Assembly: GCF_000280925.3 (NCBI RefSeq)
Contig: NZ_CP012109.1
Coordinates: 4,422,501-4,486,500 of the forward strand
Length of the DNA stretch: 64,000 bases
Source of the DNA: Myxococcus hansupus
GTDB taxonomy: Bacteria; Myxococcota; Myxococcia; Myxococcales; Myxococcaceae
Direction of reading: 5' to 3'
The position numbers were made by a program, and so were the translations under genes. Numbering within the stretch: position 1 is the stretch's first letter; each line of letters begins with the position of its first letter. The notes under the pieces are model-generated. The model made no database searches. It saw nothing but the letters and a program-made list of their open reading frames with translations, and was not told where the DNA came from. Shown piece by piece: positions 17,301-25,787 of this stretch.

Positions 17301-19469
17301 GCGCTCCAGGGCGCGCGCCGCGTGGCCCTGAAGCGGAGCGACTTCGCGAAGGCCCGCGCCATGCTGGAGGCCGAGGCCCACGCCTGCCGCGACGCGCGCG
17401 GCGCGATTGATGCTTTCGTCGCCGCGGCGAAGCTGGCCTTCCAGCAGTTGAACGACGGCGACGGCGCCTCCGCGCTGTACCGCCAGGCGCTGGAGAAGGA
17501 CCCGCTGCACGCGGGCGCGCAGGCGGGCCTGGAGGAGCTGCTCGCGCAGCGCGGTGGCTCCGCGGACCTGGCGGCGCTGCAGGAGCGACGCGCCGAGGCG
17601 AAGCTCGCGCAGCGGGATGGGCTCGCCGCCGCTACGGCCTTCATCAGCGCGGCGCGCCTGCACCACGGGGCGCTGAACGACCGGACAAAGGCGCTGGAGC
17701 TGCTGGAGAAGGCGCTCTCGGCGCAGCCGGGACACCCGGAGGGCCTGGAGCTGCGGGGCGCGCTGCTGCTGGAGGCGCACCAGTACGCCGAGGCCGCGGC
17801 CATGCTCAGCCAGCGCGTGCAGTTGGGCGGCGACCCTCGCACGCTGGCCCCGTTCCATCTGACGCTGGGCAACCTGTACTCGACGCAGCTCAACGAGCCG
17901 TCCCGCGCCACCGCGCACTTCCAGACGGTGCTGGCCTCCCAGCCCCGCAACGTGGACGCCCTGGAGCGGCTGGCCGCGCTGCATGCGCAGGCGCGCAACT
18001 TCGCGGGCGCGGTGGACTGCCTGCACAAGCTGCTCCAGCAGGAGCTGCCGCCCGAGCACCGGGCCCACTTCACCCTGGAGCTGGCGCGCACCTACGACGA
18101 GGGCATGGGCGACGCCGCCGCGGCCACCCCGCTCTACCGACGGGCGCTGGAGCTGTCTCCAGCCAACGTCGGCCTCGTGGACCGGCTGGTGGTCCTCTAC
18201 GAGCGCGCGCGCAACCTGCCCGAGCTGGCGCAGCTCCTGGAGGCCCAGGCCGCGGGGCAGCTCCCCGTGGACCCGAAGCGCGCCGCGACGCTGCGCATGC
18301 GGGCGGCGGACCTGTACGCGGGCCCGCTGTCCGAGCCCGCCCGCGCCACGGCGCTGTACCGGCAGGTCGTGGACGGTGACGGCACGAACCTGCAGGCACG
18401 CGCGGTGCTGGCGGAGCTGTATGCGCGGGACTCCTCGTCGGTGCCCATGTCCATCGAGGAGCACCGGCAGATTCTCCGCCAGGACCCGACGCGGGTGGAC
18501 AGCCTCCACGCGCTGTTCAAGCTCTGGGAGGGGTTGAAGCAGCTCGACAAGGCGTTCTGCGCGGCGGCGGCGCTGCACTTCCTGCGCTCCGCCAACGAGG
18601 TGGAGCTGGCCTTCTACATGGAGGCCCGCACGCGGCTGTCGCAGGAGGCGCGTGAGCAACTGACGCAGACGGATGTGGACAGCGTGCTGATGCACCCGGG
18701 CGCCCGGGGCCCGCTGCTCGAGGTGCTGCGCGCGATGGGCGAGCACCTGGAGAAGGTGCACCCGCCGAACTTCGAGATTGTGGGCGTCAACCCGAAGGCG
18801 GACCGGTTGAAGCCGGACTCCGCCGTGTACAAGGCCATCCGCGCCGTGGCGCAGGTGTTCGGCGTGGAGAGCTTCGAGGTCTACCAGGCGCGGCGCGGCC
18901 TGACGGTGCTGGAGACCACGGAGCCCATGTCGGTGTGCATTGGCCAGGACGTGGTGCGGCGCTTCAACGCGCGCGAGCAGAAGTTCCTCCTGGGCCGCGC
19001 GGCGCTGGGGCTGCTGAACAAGGCGGCGGTGCTGGAGAAGCTGTCCCAGGGCGAGACGGCGGACCTGTTCGGCAGCGCCATCCGCATCCACGCGCCGCAG
19101 TTCAGCGCGCTGGGACGGCGCAACGACGAGTCCGTGAAGCAGCTCAAGCGCGCCTTCCCGCGCAAGGCAATCAAGGCGCTGGAGATGCCGGCGATGTCGC
19201 TGGGCGACGTCCAGAAGCTCGACCTCGCGCCGTGGCTGGAGGCCGTCGACTACTCCGCGGACCGGGCGGGCCTGCTGCTCTGCGGCGACGTGGCCGTGGG
19301 CCTGGGCATGGTGCTGCGCGAGGACCCGAACTTCGCGGGTGCCCGGCTGGACACGCCCGAGCCGATGATTCAGGCCGTCCGCGAAGGCGAGCGGCTGCGC
19401 ACGATTCTGGCGTGGGCCTTTACGGACGACTTCTTCCGGCTGCGTCAGCGGTTGGGACTGGGGCTTTAG
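14397..19469 (+). CDS. Giant tetratricopeptide-repeat protein (1690 residues)
   Basis: Residues about 40-1330 are a continuous run of TPR-like helix pairs in blocks of about 40-50 residues, e.g. YKIGELYEQRLSQDNEAIA and SYNEALMLAPSYFPALRALA, with strong internal similarity. The last 350 residues form a separate domain including DLAPWLEAVDYSADRAGLLL. No signal peptide or membrane helix is seen, so it is cytoplasmic and probably a scaffold. The ATG at 14397 starts MSERNDVP; the longer upstream frame is unlike the protein. A fragment related to the C-terminal domain lies at 42170-42310. Myxobacteria have several such proteins; the role is unknown. Confidence 0.85.
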   Translation: MSERNDVPRTTASVAPLPVSGAPASPNAPATETLAQATPHLPAANTRAEDEARERIASLEREAKALSGAEPHTAALLFHEVGLLWEEPLKNPRNAAVAFQNAYKLAPRYLVNIRAARRLFSDVGNWQMVLQLMDAELAATEDSRHQAALLFEKGIILQERLSRDEESATCLRQCLDRRPTDVVVLTQLESVYASRNDAPALVEVYRLLAAAVQQPSLRAHYLTAAGLLLEERLKQKEGAAALFREAFALDRSDLQLLAAMKRLAEREGRVDELLAALGAEASALGAQAAPAYLQIAKVYERNGRKDDALAALLAARQVAPNEPLVLSELAGIYETQGRFEELADVLLARVGSLNDESELVATNLRLAALYEEVLKREADAAARYQAIVARIPGHAAALAGLGKLYYRMQNWEGLVAVFDAEVAAAEDAKQKAARMYKAAEILEERLGRQEEAITRYNTCLQLQPGYLPAQKALTRLYERQGRFAELVAMYEQDLLQTSDRDQLITTLNKMAVVYEDRLGDLDHAIECMKRILDLASDHLPTIRNLGRLYERAARYRELLDTHDLEASLAGDTKQVLSLLHRNAEILDEHLKDRAGAIAAYERVLALSPSYLPALKALGRLYAQDGRWEKLVDMYRAESESSPSTEQAAALIYKIGELYEQRLSQDNEAIASYNEALMLAPSYFPALRALARIYRAQAAWESLVEVLRAEAANRTDPMERANALYQAAAIWEEQLLRPELAIDTYQEVLRLTPGHAVTLRALERLYLAQDNVKELVGILDRETQVGGTPAAKVTAYLKLARLYLDRFQEPSRAAQCCEAVLSLEAGNLTALTLLERIRASDRPRRAELRQRIAERVTDPRLATALRLSAAVDLDRAPAEGTLEAYKRAFEADPGDARLAFVLERGLRQAGDASGLARLYTMRLAAAQDVDEALEMLLRTAELADTRFNDLERAAALYHQALELQPQCLPALQGARRVALKRSDFAKARAMLEAEAHACRDARGAIDAFVAAAKLAFQQLNDGDGASALYRQALEKDPLHAGAQAGLEELLAQRGGSADLAALQERRAEAKLAQRDGLAAATAFISAARLHHGALNDRTKALELLEKALSAQPGHPEGLELRGALLLEAHQYAEAAAMLSQRVQLGGDPRTLAPFHLTLGNLYSTQLNEPSRATAHFQTVLASQPRNVDALERLAALHAQARNFAGAVDCLHKLLQQELPPEHRAHFTLELARTYDEGMGDAAAATPLYRRALELSPANVGLVDRLVVLYERARNLPELAQLLEAQAAGQLPVDPKRAATLRMRAADLYAGPLSEPARATALYRQVVDGDGTNLQARAVLAELYARDSSSVPMSIEEHRQILRQDPTRVDSLHALFKLWEGLKQLDKAFCAAAALHFLRSANEVELAFYMEARTRLSQEAREQLTQTDVDSVLMHPGARGPLLEVLRAMGEHLEKVHPPNFEIVGVNPKADRLKPDSAVYKAIRAVAQVFGVESFEVYQARRGLTVLETTEPMSVCIGQDVVRRFNAREQKFLLGRAALGLLNKAAVLEKLSQGETADLFGSAIRIHAPQFSALGRRNDESVKQLKRAFPRKAIKALEMPAMSLGDVQKLDLAPWLEAVDYSADRAGLLLCGDVAVGLGMVLREDPNFAGARLDTPEPMIQAVREGERLRTILAWAFTDDFFRLRQRLGLGL

Positions 19470-19503
19470 GCCCCGCGGTCCGGCCTCTGCTGGACGCCCA
19501 GCG

Positions 19504-19540
19504 GAGGGCGAACGCCGGTCGCGACCTGGCGTTCGCCCTC
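19504..19540. terminator. Bidirectional hairpin terminator
   Basis: A perfect 13-base inverted repeat (GAGGGCGAACGCC / GGCGTTCGCCCTC) with an 11-base loop lies between the convergent stops of the TPR gene (19469) and the secreted protein (19544). It has no U-tract, but its strength and placement argue for a shared terminator. Confidence 0.7.
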
Positions 19541-19543
19541 ACC

Positions 19544-20572
19544 TCACGGATTACTCCTTCTCGGGGCGTAGAACTTCACCGGGCCGGCGAGCCACACGGT
19601 GGTGCCCGCCGTGCGCTCCAGCAGCTCGTTCGCCAGCTTGGTCCAGTCATCGGAGATGCCCACGACCTTCAGGCTGGAGGGGATGTAGCCCAGGAACTGC
19701 TGGGGGCCCACGGCGAGGACCGTCGCGGCCGGGGCGATGGACTGGCCCTCCACGGGCTCACCGTAGATGGCCCACGTCCTCCAGGAGCGGCTCAGCGCGT
19801 TGTAGCGCATGGGCGCGCAGCTCGTCCGGGCGATGGCCTGGGCATCCGTCTCGCTCTCCGCCGAGCAGACCTGAAGGCTGTCACCGAGCCTCACGTCCTC
19901 GAGCGGGCACGCAAGCTGGACGGAGTGACGGCACTGTCCAATGGGGCTGGGCACGCCGCGCGCGCTCCAGTAGGCCTGCACGAAGGCCGCCGAGCCCCGC
20001 GAGTCCTCCCACTGGATGGACTTGCCGAAACCCTGGAGCCAGACCCAAGGCACGGAGGTGCGCTCGACGAGCTCGTCGGCCAGTCGCTCCTTCTCCCACG
20101 AGGGACCGAAGGGCTCCTCGCTGAACGGGACATACCCCACGTAGTCCCCCGAATCCCTGGCCGCCACCGTACCGGCGCCCTCGAACGTGACGGTGCCCAC
20201 CGTCGAGCCACCTGGACGTCCCGCGACGCCGCCGTCGTTGAGCCCCCAATTCACTGCCGCTCGCGCGCAGAGCACGGTGCACGTGTTCCTGGCATCTCGC
20301 ATCGCGATTTCCTGGCTTTCATTGGAGCAGCCAATGGCACGGTCGAAGTTGGTGACGGCTGGCGGCTTGCAATAACAATCAATATCCACCCTGTATTTAC
20401 AGTATGGCTCGAACCCCACTGGCGGATCCAAACGCCCCTGATATCCGTAGCCGATGACGCCTGGCTGACGCGCATGGACCGGAGTGCTCCAGCCCATGGC
20501 GCTCAACGCGGCAAGGAACGCCAACAGCGAAATCCCAGACATGAAACGATTCAAGCATGGCTTCGGAAACAT
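19544..20572 (-). CDS. Secreted hypothetical protein with an internal duplication
   Basis: 342 residues starting at the ATG at 20572, which follows GGAGG by five bases. There is a signal peptide (LLAFLAALSAMGWSTPVHA) and several paired cysteines in the first 100 residues (YCKYRVDIDCYCK). Two later segments match each other: YVGYVPFSEEPFGPSWEKER with LADELVERTSVPWVWLQG, and FLGYIPSSLKVVGISDDWTK with LANELLERTAGTTVWLAG, so a domain of roughly 110 residues is duplicated. No known family was recognised. It should be exported, and shares a terminator region with the TPR gene. Confidence 0.7.
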   Translation of the reverse strand: MFPKPCLNRFMSGISLLAFLAALSAMGWSTPVHARQPGVIGYGYQGRLDPPVGFEPYCKYRVDIDCYCKPPAVTNFDRAIGCSNESQEIAMRDARNTCTVLCARAAVNWGLNDGGVAGRPGGSTVGTVTFEGAGTVAARDSGDYVGYVPFSEEPFGPSWEKERLADELVERTSVPWVWLQGFGKSIQWEDSRGSAAFVQAYWSARGVPSPIGQCRHSVQLACPLEDVRLGDSLQVCSAESETDAQAIARTSCAPMRYNALSRSWRTWAIYGEPVEGQSIAPAATVLAVGPQQFLGYIPSSLKVVGISDDWTKLANELLERTAGTTVWLAGPVKFYAPRRSNP

Positions 20573-20652
20573 GAATGCCTCCATTGATTTTTGACACAGA
20601 CAGTCAGGCGCCGTCAGAAAAAATCCTGAGAAGTTGCGGGGACGCCCACCGC

Positions 20653-22371
20653 TCAGTTCTCGTAGACTTCCACCTCGTTGATACGCACGTAGCCCGGCTG
20701 CTCAACGGACCCAAGCTGGCCGAGAATGCGCAGCTTCGAGGTCGTGATGGCCGAGGAGAGATGCGTGGTCCGCGCGTGGACGTTGTCCCTGACGACGTGG
20801 AGAGTCACCCAGCCGCCCAGGACGTTCAACTCGTTCCAGACCTGGATGCTGAGCGCCTGCGGAGCACCACTGGTGCTCATGTAGAGTTCGATGCGCCGGA
20901 ACGTGCGAAGGCCACCGAAGTCCAGGTCCACCCACTGAGGGAGCGCGGCGCCCGCGGCATTCGTCCAGCTCGTGTTGGGGCCAAGCTCCAGACTCGGAAT
21001 GCCATCATTGACCCGAGAGGGGGAGTAGCATCCCAGCGAACAAAAGGACGAAGACGCCGAGGCGGCCGCTCCGAGCGCCAGATTCTCATGGGTGTTGTAC
21101 AGCTCGATCTCGTTCACGCGAACATAGCCCGGCTGTGTGGCAGAGCCCAATCGGCCCAGCAACCGTACCCGACTGGTGACGACAGGCGCGAAGTCATGGG
21201 TTCTCTGCACCTGCGTATTGCCCGCGACGTTGGCCGTTGCAACCCAGGCGGAGCCATTCCAATACTCAAGCAAATACGACTGCGGGACACCCCCACTGCT
21301 GCCGACGACGACAGCCTGATTGATGACGTAGGGATGGCCGAGATCCACCTGAACCCACTGCGGGAGCCCCACATTGTCGGCGTTGGTCCAGCTATGGTGA
21401 CCATTGAGCGTGCTGTCGCGGGAGCCGTCATTGACCCGGTCGGGTGAGTAGCAGTTCGAGCCAGGGCCGTAGCAATAGGTGGATGACGCGGAGCTGTTGC
21501 CCATCAGCGCCAGGTTCCCATTCCCAGCCCCATAAAGCGCCCGGATCCCGATCCGGTCGCGCTGCGTGAGGTGCAGATCGGCCGTGTTGGCGCCCATGCA
21601 CTGCGGAGAGTGCATCACCGAGTCCGAGTCATAGGGCGTGAGCGCTCGCCAGTTGCTGTCCTCGAAGCAGGCGCCACTGCCAGAACGCGTGGACTCATGC
21701 CGCAAACCCAGGATGTGTCCCAGTTCATGGCGCAGGAGCCCTGTCAACGTCTGGGGCGCAAGATTCTCGAAGGCACTCGAGTCGATGAGCAAGTTGCGGT
21801 ACGGGCGGATATCGTTTGGAAAGAAGGCTCGCGCCACATAGCCCAGGCCTGAGACAGGGCGGACGTCAAAGACCACGTTGGGATTGGTTGCGGTACAGGC
21901 ACTGTCCTCGGCGGGAACGTGGATGAAATTGATGTTGGCGGCGCTTTCCCAGGCATTCGCCGCACGCGCCATCGCATCAACGATCCTGGCATGCCGGGAA
22001 CCGCCGAAGCCCGTGCTCACGCAGTACGTCAGGTTGAGCTTCTGGGTGCTGTTCCACACCGCATTCGCGCTGCCCACGGCGTGCACGGTGAGCGCACCGG
22101 GCTTCGAGAGGCCATCGTAGTACTCCCGGAGCTCTTCGAGGTCCGACATCGGCATGTCACCGTCGACAATGTAGATGCCGGTCTCCGGCTCTCGATATGT
22201 GCTCCTCTCGAACTCCTCAAAGCTGAGCCGGTGGGCGCCTACGGGCCCTTCATCCGGGGCCTCCGGAGCCATTCCCGCGCCGCACCCTACCGACGCCAGT
22301 ATGGCCATCAGCCGCGCTGAAACCCAGATGTTTCGCTTCGACTCCGTCCGCGACATCTGCATGCGTTCCAT
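20653..22371 (-). CDS. M57-type zinc metalloprotease lipoprotein with two discoidin domains
   Basis: About 572 residues. The N-terminus is a lipoprotein signal (AILASVGCGAG) followed by the pro-region signature FEEF...ETGIYIVDGD. The protease has RHELGHILGLRHE (zinc ligands near residues 215, 219, 225) and a downstream Met-turn, DSDSVMHSPQC, as in metzincins; the family matches MEROPS M57, known from myxobacteria. Two F5/8-type C (discoidin) domains follow, ending in QPGYVRVNEIELY and QPGYVRINEVEVYEN, likely for carbohydrate or surface binding. The start at 22371 (AAGG upstream) is preferred; 22362 is possible. It probably digests extracellular protein during predation or scavenging (inference). 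Confidence 0.87.
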   Translation of the reverse strand: MERMQMSRTESKRNIWVSARLMAILASVGCGAGMAPEAPDEGPVGAHRLSFEEFERSTYREPETGIYIVDGDMPMSDLEELREYYDGLSKPGALTVHAVGSANAVWNSTQKLNLTYCVSTGFGGSRHARIVDAMARAANAWESAANINFIHVPAEDSACTATNPNVVFDVRPVSGLGYVARAFFPNDIRPYRNLLIDSSAFENLAPQTLTGLLRHELGHILGLRHESTRSGSGACFEDSNWRALTPYDSDSVMHSPQCMGANTADLHLTQRDRIGIRALYGAGNGNLALMGNSSASSTYCYGPGSNCYSPDRVNDGSRDSTLNGHHSWTNADNVGLPQWVQVDLGHPYVINQAVVVGSSGGVPQSYLLEYWNGSAWVATANVAGNTQVQRTHDFAPVVTSRVRLLGRLGSATQPGYVRVNEIELYNTHENLALGAAASASSSFCSLGCYSPSRVNDGIPSLELGPNTSWTNAAGAALPQWVDLDFGGLRTFRRIELYMSTSGAPQALSIQVWNELNVLGGWVTLHVVRDNVHARTTHLSSAITTSKLRILGQLGSVEQPGYVRINEVEVYEN

Positions 22372-22533
22372 CTGACACCTTGGACATACATAAGGCGCTC
22401 CTCTGGACGAGCGCATGATGACTCACAGGCTGTGAGTAATTCCCGCGGCGACCCAGAAATCGTTGGCAGGCTTTTCCAAGGTCCGTCGACCCCGGAATGA
22501 GCTCGCGGACCGTATGGGATCTTTTTGGCAGAC

Positions 22534-22557
22534 GGCATCACCCATAAGGGTGACGCC
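22534..22557. terminator. Hairpin after the MBL-fold gene
   Basis: GGCATCACCC-ATAA-GGGTGACGCC forms a 10-base stem with one mismatch (a G-U pair possible in RNA) and a 4-base loop, starting 27 bases past the stop of the MBL-fold hydrolase. There is no U-run on the relevant strand. It probably ends the cupin-MBL transcript. Confidence 0.5.
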
Positions 22558-22583
22558 ATCTCCGGACGGCATTCCCCTTGCTG

Positions 22584-23510
22584 TCAGGTCCGGGCCTTCC
22601 AGGTCAGCCACTCCCCTGGCCGCGCCAACTCCACGCTCACCTTCCGCGTGCGCGCGGCGGCCAGGAGGCGCGCTTCCGCGTCAGGAATCTCCTGGTAATC
22701 CTCCGAGGCCGCGAGGCCGTAGTGGATGGGCACGAGGAGCTTCGCGCCCAACACCACGGCCGCGGCCACCGCCTGCTCCGGCGTCAGGACGGCATGCACG
22801 TCGCTGACGGGCTTGCGCCAGCCGAAGCGAGCCCCGTTGATGGGCAGGAAGGCCGCATCGAAGGGACCGAGCTGTCGCCCGATGTGCCACCAGGCGCCAT
22901 GCCACAACGTGTCGCCGCAGTGGATGATGCGGCGGCCTCCGCCAGAGACGACCCAAGAAACCTGGGGATCCCCATAACCGTCCGACGCGGGCACGGCGGT
23001 GACGGTGAAGTCGTTGAGCAAGAGGGGCTCATAGAGCGGAGCGGGTCGCACGCGGAAGCCCGACGCGGAGGCCACCGCGGCCATGTCCGGGGCACACACC
23101 AGGGTCCCGGTGTCCCCCAACGCCTGACGGACAGCCACTCGGTCGAAGTGGTCGGAATGGCGATGCGTCACCAGGACGAAGCGGCCTCCCTCGCTCACGT
23201 CCAATGGAACGAGCGGATCCTTCAACGCGGCCCCCCACACGGAGGGGTCACTCAATGGGTCCAGGAAGAGCGTGTCCTGGCCAAGCCGCAGCCGGACTCC
23301 GGCCCAGGCCAACCGCTGGGCGCGAAGCGCGGCGCTGTCGACAGGCTTCGTCGCACGCCCCACCCCAGGAGAGAGCAGCACCGCGCCCGCGGAGAGCGCC
23401 ACCGCCGCACGCAGGAAGTCTCGACGGCCCGCCAGCGAGGGCCGAGCCAGCATGTCCCGTCCCTCCGTGTTCGAGGGCTCCATCGGGAATGGCGAAGCGT
23501 CCTGGCTCAC
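22584..23510 (-). CDS. Tat-exported MBL-fold metallohydrolase
   Basis: 308 residues. A twin-arginine signal, GRRDFLRAAVALSAGAVLL, lies after about 27 residues, so the folded enzyme should be exported by Tat. The metal-binding signature is VTHRHSDHFDRV (HxHxDH); IIHCGDTLWHG and PIHYG supply later ligands. It resembles UPF0173-like beta-lactamase-superfamily hydrolases such as the NAPE-PLD/UlaG group. The GTG start at 23510 overlaps the stop of the upstream cupin gene as GTGA, so the two are translationally coupled. The substrate is unknown. Confidence 0.87.
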   Translation of the reverse strand: MSQDASPFPMEPSNTEGRDMLARPSLAGRRDFLRAAVALSAGAVLLSPGVGRATKPVDSAALRAQRLAWAGVRLRLGQDTLFLDPLSDPSVWGAALKDPLVPLDVSEGGRFVLVTHRHSDHFDRVAVRQALGDTGTLVCAPDMAAVASASGFRVRPAPLYEPLLLNDFTVTAVPASDGYGDPQVSWVVSGGGRRIIHCGDTLWHGAWWHIGRQLGPFDAAFLPINGARFGWRKPVSDVHAVLTPEQAVAAAVVLGAKLLVPIHYGLAASEDYQEIPDAEARLLAAARTRKVSVELARPGEWLTWKART

Positions 23511-23872
23511 CGGGCCTCCGGAGGGGCCACGGGGTTGATACCGAAAAGACGCACGCCGACTTCGGTTCGCGGCTGATGACGGCTCGCCGGTGGGAAGAAC
23601 AGGTAGGTTCCCGGGCCCAGGCGCTGCTCTCCTTCGATGAGCTCACCGCTCATCACGAGGACCTCCTCTCCCGTGTCGTGGACGTCCACGAAGGGCCACT
23701 GGCTCCCGGGCGCCATATCCACGACCCAGACCCTCACGTCGGGGGTACTCGGCAAGTCCCTGCGCAGGCAGCCGGGGCCGATGACGACCGGTTCAATGTC
23801 GTCGATTCGCACCGACGACACGGGGGGTATGACAAGGCGCTGCGTCTTCGAAAAGCCATCTGACTGGGGCAT
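23507..23872 (-). CDS. Cupin-domain protein
   Basis: 121 residues in a single cupin barrel. Motif 1 is seen around PFVDVHDTGEEVLVMSGE and motif 2 around GPGTYLFFPPASRHQPRTE, as in ChrR-like cupins. A strong AGGAGG lies upstream of the ATG at 23872. It is the first gene of a two-gene operon with the MBL-fold hydrolase, and divergent from a LysR-type regulator that probably controls it. It may be a small metal-dependent enzyme or sensor; the ligand is unknown. Confidence 0.82.
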   Translation of the reverse strand: MPQSDGFSKTQRLVIPPVSSVRIDDIEPVVIGPGCLRRDLPSTPDVRVWVVDMAPGSQWPFVDVHDTGEEVLVMSGELIEGEQRLGPGTYLFFPPASRHQPRTEVGVRLFGINPVAPPEAR

Positions 23873-23931
23873 CCGTCCGTCCTCCTGGCACTGGGATGCC
23901 GACGTTTAGGAGCCCTCCATTCATGAGCGTA

Positions 23932-23946
23932 GCGAAACGATTTCGC
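23932..23946. promoter_or_regulatory. Inverted repeat GCGAAA-CGA-TTTCGC in the divergent intergenic region
   Basis: A perfect 6-base inverted repeat with a 3-base spacer lies between the divergent cupin operon and the LysR-type gene. LysR proteins usually bind interrupted palindromes in such regions, so it is a candidate operator. It does not match the classical TGAA-N5-TTCA MetR box. Confidence 0.4.
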
Positions 23947-23983
23947 GATGATGCTGAACAGACTTCATGTGAAGCTGGCCGGC

Positions 23984-24937
23984 ATGCTCGAGTTCCGTCA
24001 CTTCAAGTTGATTGCCGCGGTCGCCGACACGGGGAGCCTGGCCGCCGCGAGCAGACAGCTTCACCTCACGTCCTCGGCGCTGAGCCACCAACTCCGCGAT
24101 GCCGAGGAGCGCCTGGGCGTGCAGCTCTTCCAGCGCCGTCAACGCCGGCTGCTCCTGACCGGCTCCGGCGAGAAGCTGCTCCTCTCCGCGCGGAGGGTCC
24201 TGAACGAGGTGGCGCAGGCCGAAGCGATTTGCCGTGCGAACCCGCAGGACGACCTGCTTCGGCTCAGCACGGGCTGCTACACGGTGTATGGCTGGCTGCC
24301 GCCCATCCTGGGGCGATGGCAAGCCGAGCACCCTCGCGTCGAGCTGCGCATCGTCCTGGAGGCCACGCGGCAGCCGCTAGGGGCGCTGCTGAATGGCGAG
24401 CTGGACCTCGCACTGACGACCGATGTCCCGCCGCAGGCCCGCCTGGCCCAGACCGCACTCTTCGAGGACGAGCTCATGCTGGTGGTCCCCGAGAACCACG
24501 CGCTGGCACAGCGGGGACATGCCACCGCGGAGGACCTGGCGCGGGAGCACCTGCTCACGTATGCCGCGCCTCGGGAGCAGCTCGATGTCTTCACGCGTGT
24601 ACTCTGGCCCGCGGGCATCGAGCCGCACCGGGTCTCCCCCGTCCCGCTCACCGAGGCGCTGATTGAGCTGGTGCGGGGCGGTATCGGCGTGACGGCGTTG
24701 CCCCAATGGATGCTGCCGGACCAGAGCCCGGGGCTGAGGACCATCCGGCTCACCCCTCGGGGAATTCGTCGACGATGGAGCGCCGTTACCCGCGCCTCCC
24801 GCCAGCGCCCCGCTCCGCTGACCCACTTCATCCAACTGCTTCGCGAGCGCTTCTCAGCTCCCGACGCAACAGGGCCACGGGCGGCCTCACGGCGTCGAGG
24901 CGAAAGGCCGCTCAGCCATACACGACGTGAGACCTGA
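23984..24937 (+). CDS. LysR family transcriptional regulator, MetR-like
   Basis: 317 residues from the ATG at 23984. The helix-turn-helix is FRHFKLIAAVADTGSLAAAS and LHLTSSALSHQLRDAEERLG; the substrate-binding domain follows (YGWLPPILGRWQAEHPRVEL, LALTTDV, GIGVTALPQWM). MetR proteins begin MxExxH at this point, which favours this start; an ATG pair at 23948 would add 12 atypical residues. It is divergent from the cupin/MBL operon, the usual arrangement for a LysR target. The C-terminal 25 residues (from DATGPRAASRRRG) extend beyond the normal family end and run into a decayed gene, so the tail may be acquired. Confidence 0.88.
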   Translation: MLEFRHFKLIAAVADTGSLAAASRQLHLTSSALSHQLRDAEERLGVQLFQRRQRRLLLTGSGEKLLLSARRVLNEVAQAEAICRANPQDDLLRLSTGCYTVYGWLPPILGRWQAEHPRVELRIVLEATRQPLGALLNGELDLALTTDVPPQARLAQTALFEDELMLVVPENHALAQRGHATAEDLAREHLLTYAAPREQLDVFTRVLWPAGIEPHRVSPVPLTEALIELVRGGIGVTALPQWMLPDQSPGLRTIRLTPRGIRRRWSAVTRASRQRPAPLTHFIQLLRERFSAPDATGPRAASRRRGERPLSHTRRET

Positions 24938-25155
24938 GCCCTGGCCACCAGCTCATCGCCATCACGGATGTTGAGGCCGTTTTCAGATTCCCCATGAATC
25001 TGCGAAACGAATTGCGCCCACGTCATCTCTCGCAACGCGCCCAAATCCTCCGTGGGAGCATTCTCAACGCACGCGGACAGCCCGATGCCAACCACGAGAA
25101 CGTGCGCGTACCGCCAGGCGCTCCACCGCATCACGACTTCAACAATGGCTCTCAT
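24938..25155 (-). pseudogene. Truncated lipoprotein, remnant of an M57-type protease N-terminus
   Basis: On the minus strand the ATG at 25155 follows GGGGGATTC and begins a lipoprotein signal with VVGIGLSACVEN. Next comes MTWAQFV...ESENGLNIRDGDE, which lines up with the pro-region of the intact protease at 20653 (LSFEEFE...PETGIYIVDGD). The frame then runs into the antisense of the LysR gene with no protease domain. It looks like the surviving 5' end of a second M57-type gene cut off by rearrangement. It could still yield a short lipoprotein. Similarity is short, so confidence is moderate. Confidence 0.5.
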
Positions 25156-25229
25156 GAATCCCCCCATTCAAGGCGAGGTCGCTGTGACCGCAAACACAAT
25201 CGCCTCGCACAACAACCCAACAACACCCA

Positions 25230-25258
25230 AGTAGAAAGCAAGACAAATACACGAACAA
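25230..25258 (-). promoter_or_regulatory. Possible sigma-70 promoter for the truncated lipoprotein
   Basis: On the minus strand, TTGTTC (25258-25253) and TCTACT (25235-25230) are separated by 17 bases in a locally AT-rich stretch 75 bases before the lipoprotein start. Each hexamer matches consensus at four of six positions. No experimental support. Confidence 0.3.
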
Positions 25259-25787
25259 ACTCTCAATGAACCAACAACGTCACGGGCAACAATGGAGGCG
25301 GCCCAAGACTCGGTCGCTGCCGTTGTCGACGAGCCCGTCCGGCCCCACCGCCGAGCCATCCACCGCCCTGCCTTGCGTTCTCGTCGGACGCGAGTGCGTC
25401 CTGCATGTACGCCAGCTCACCGCACGCAAGGACGCCCTCCTCTCGGAGTCCACCGGCATGAAACGTGCTCAGGCCCATGCAGTGCGAACACAGCGACGGC
25501 CCAGCTAGGGAGTTCATGCGACCTGTTACATCTCGTCTCCGATAACACATTGGCATCTCACCAGGTCACCCAACAGGGCTTCAGCACCGCCCTGCGTCGC
25601 CGTGCGGCAAATTGTCGCGATGCGCTCCGCTCTCCCCAAAAGACAGAACGCATCTGAGACATGAAAACCCTTGCACACTCCGCAAACAGGGCCGTACGAT
25701 GCGTGCAGTTCCCGACAGAACTGACGCATCACGGACTCCCTCGCAGTCCGACGTCATTCCCATTCCTTCATCAAAAAGGATGTTCGC
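25259..25787. other. Gene-free stretch between the LysR region and the tail-like cluster
   Basis: About 530 bases of lower GC than the flanks. Short open frames exist on both strands, but none has a convincing ribosome-binding site, family motif or codon bias. It should contain the promoter for the first gene of the tail-like cluster and may mark the left edge of the inserted block. No attachment site, tRNA or repeat was recognised. Confidence 0.5.
25671..25700 (+). promoter_or_regulatory. Weak candidate promoter upstream of the tail-like cluster
   Basis: TTGCAC (25671-25676) and TACGAT (25695-25700) with an 18-base spacer lie about 90 bases before the start of the first cluster gene. The match to sigma-70 elements is partial, so the call is tentative. 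Confidence 0.25.

Noticed and set aside
16254-19091. A 945-codon open frame antisense to the giant TPR gene.
   Set aside because: It is His/Arg/Gln-rich, has no motif or ribosome-binding site, and arises from the high-GC third-position bias of the true gene.
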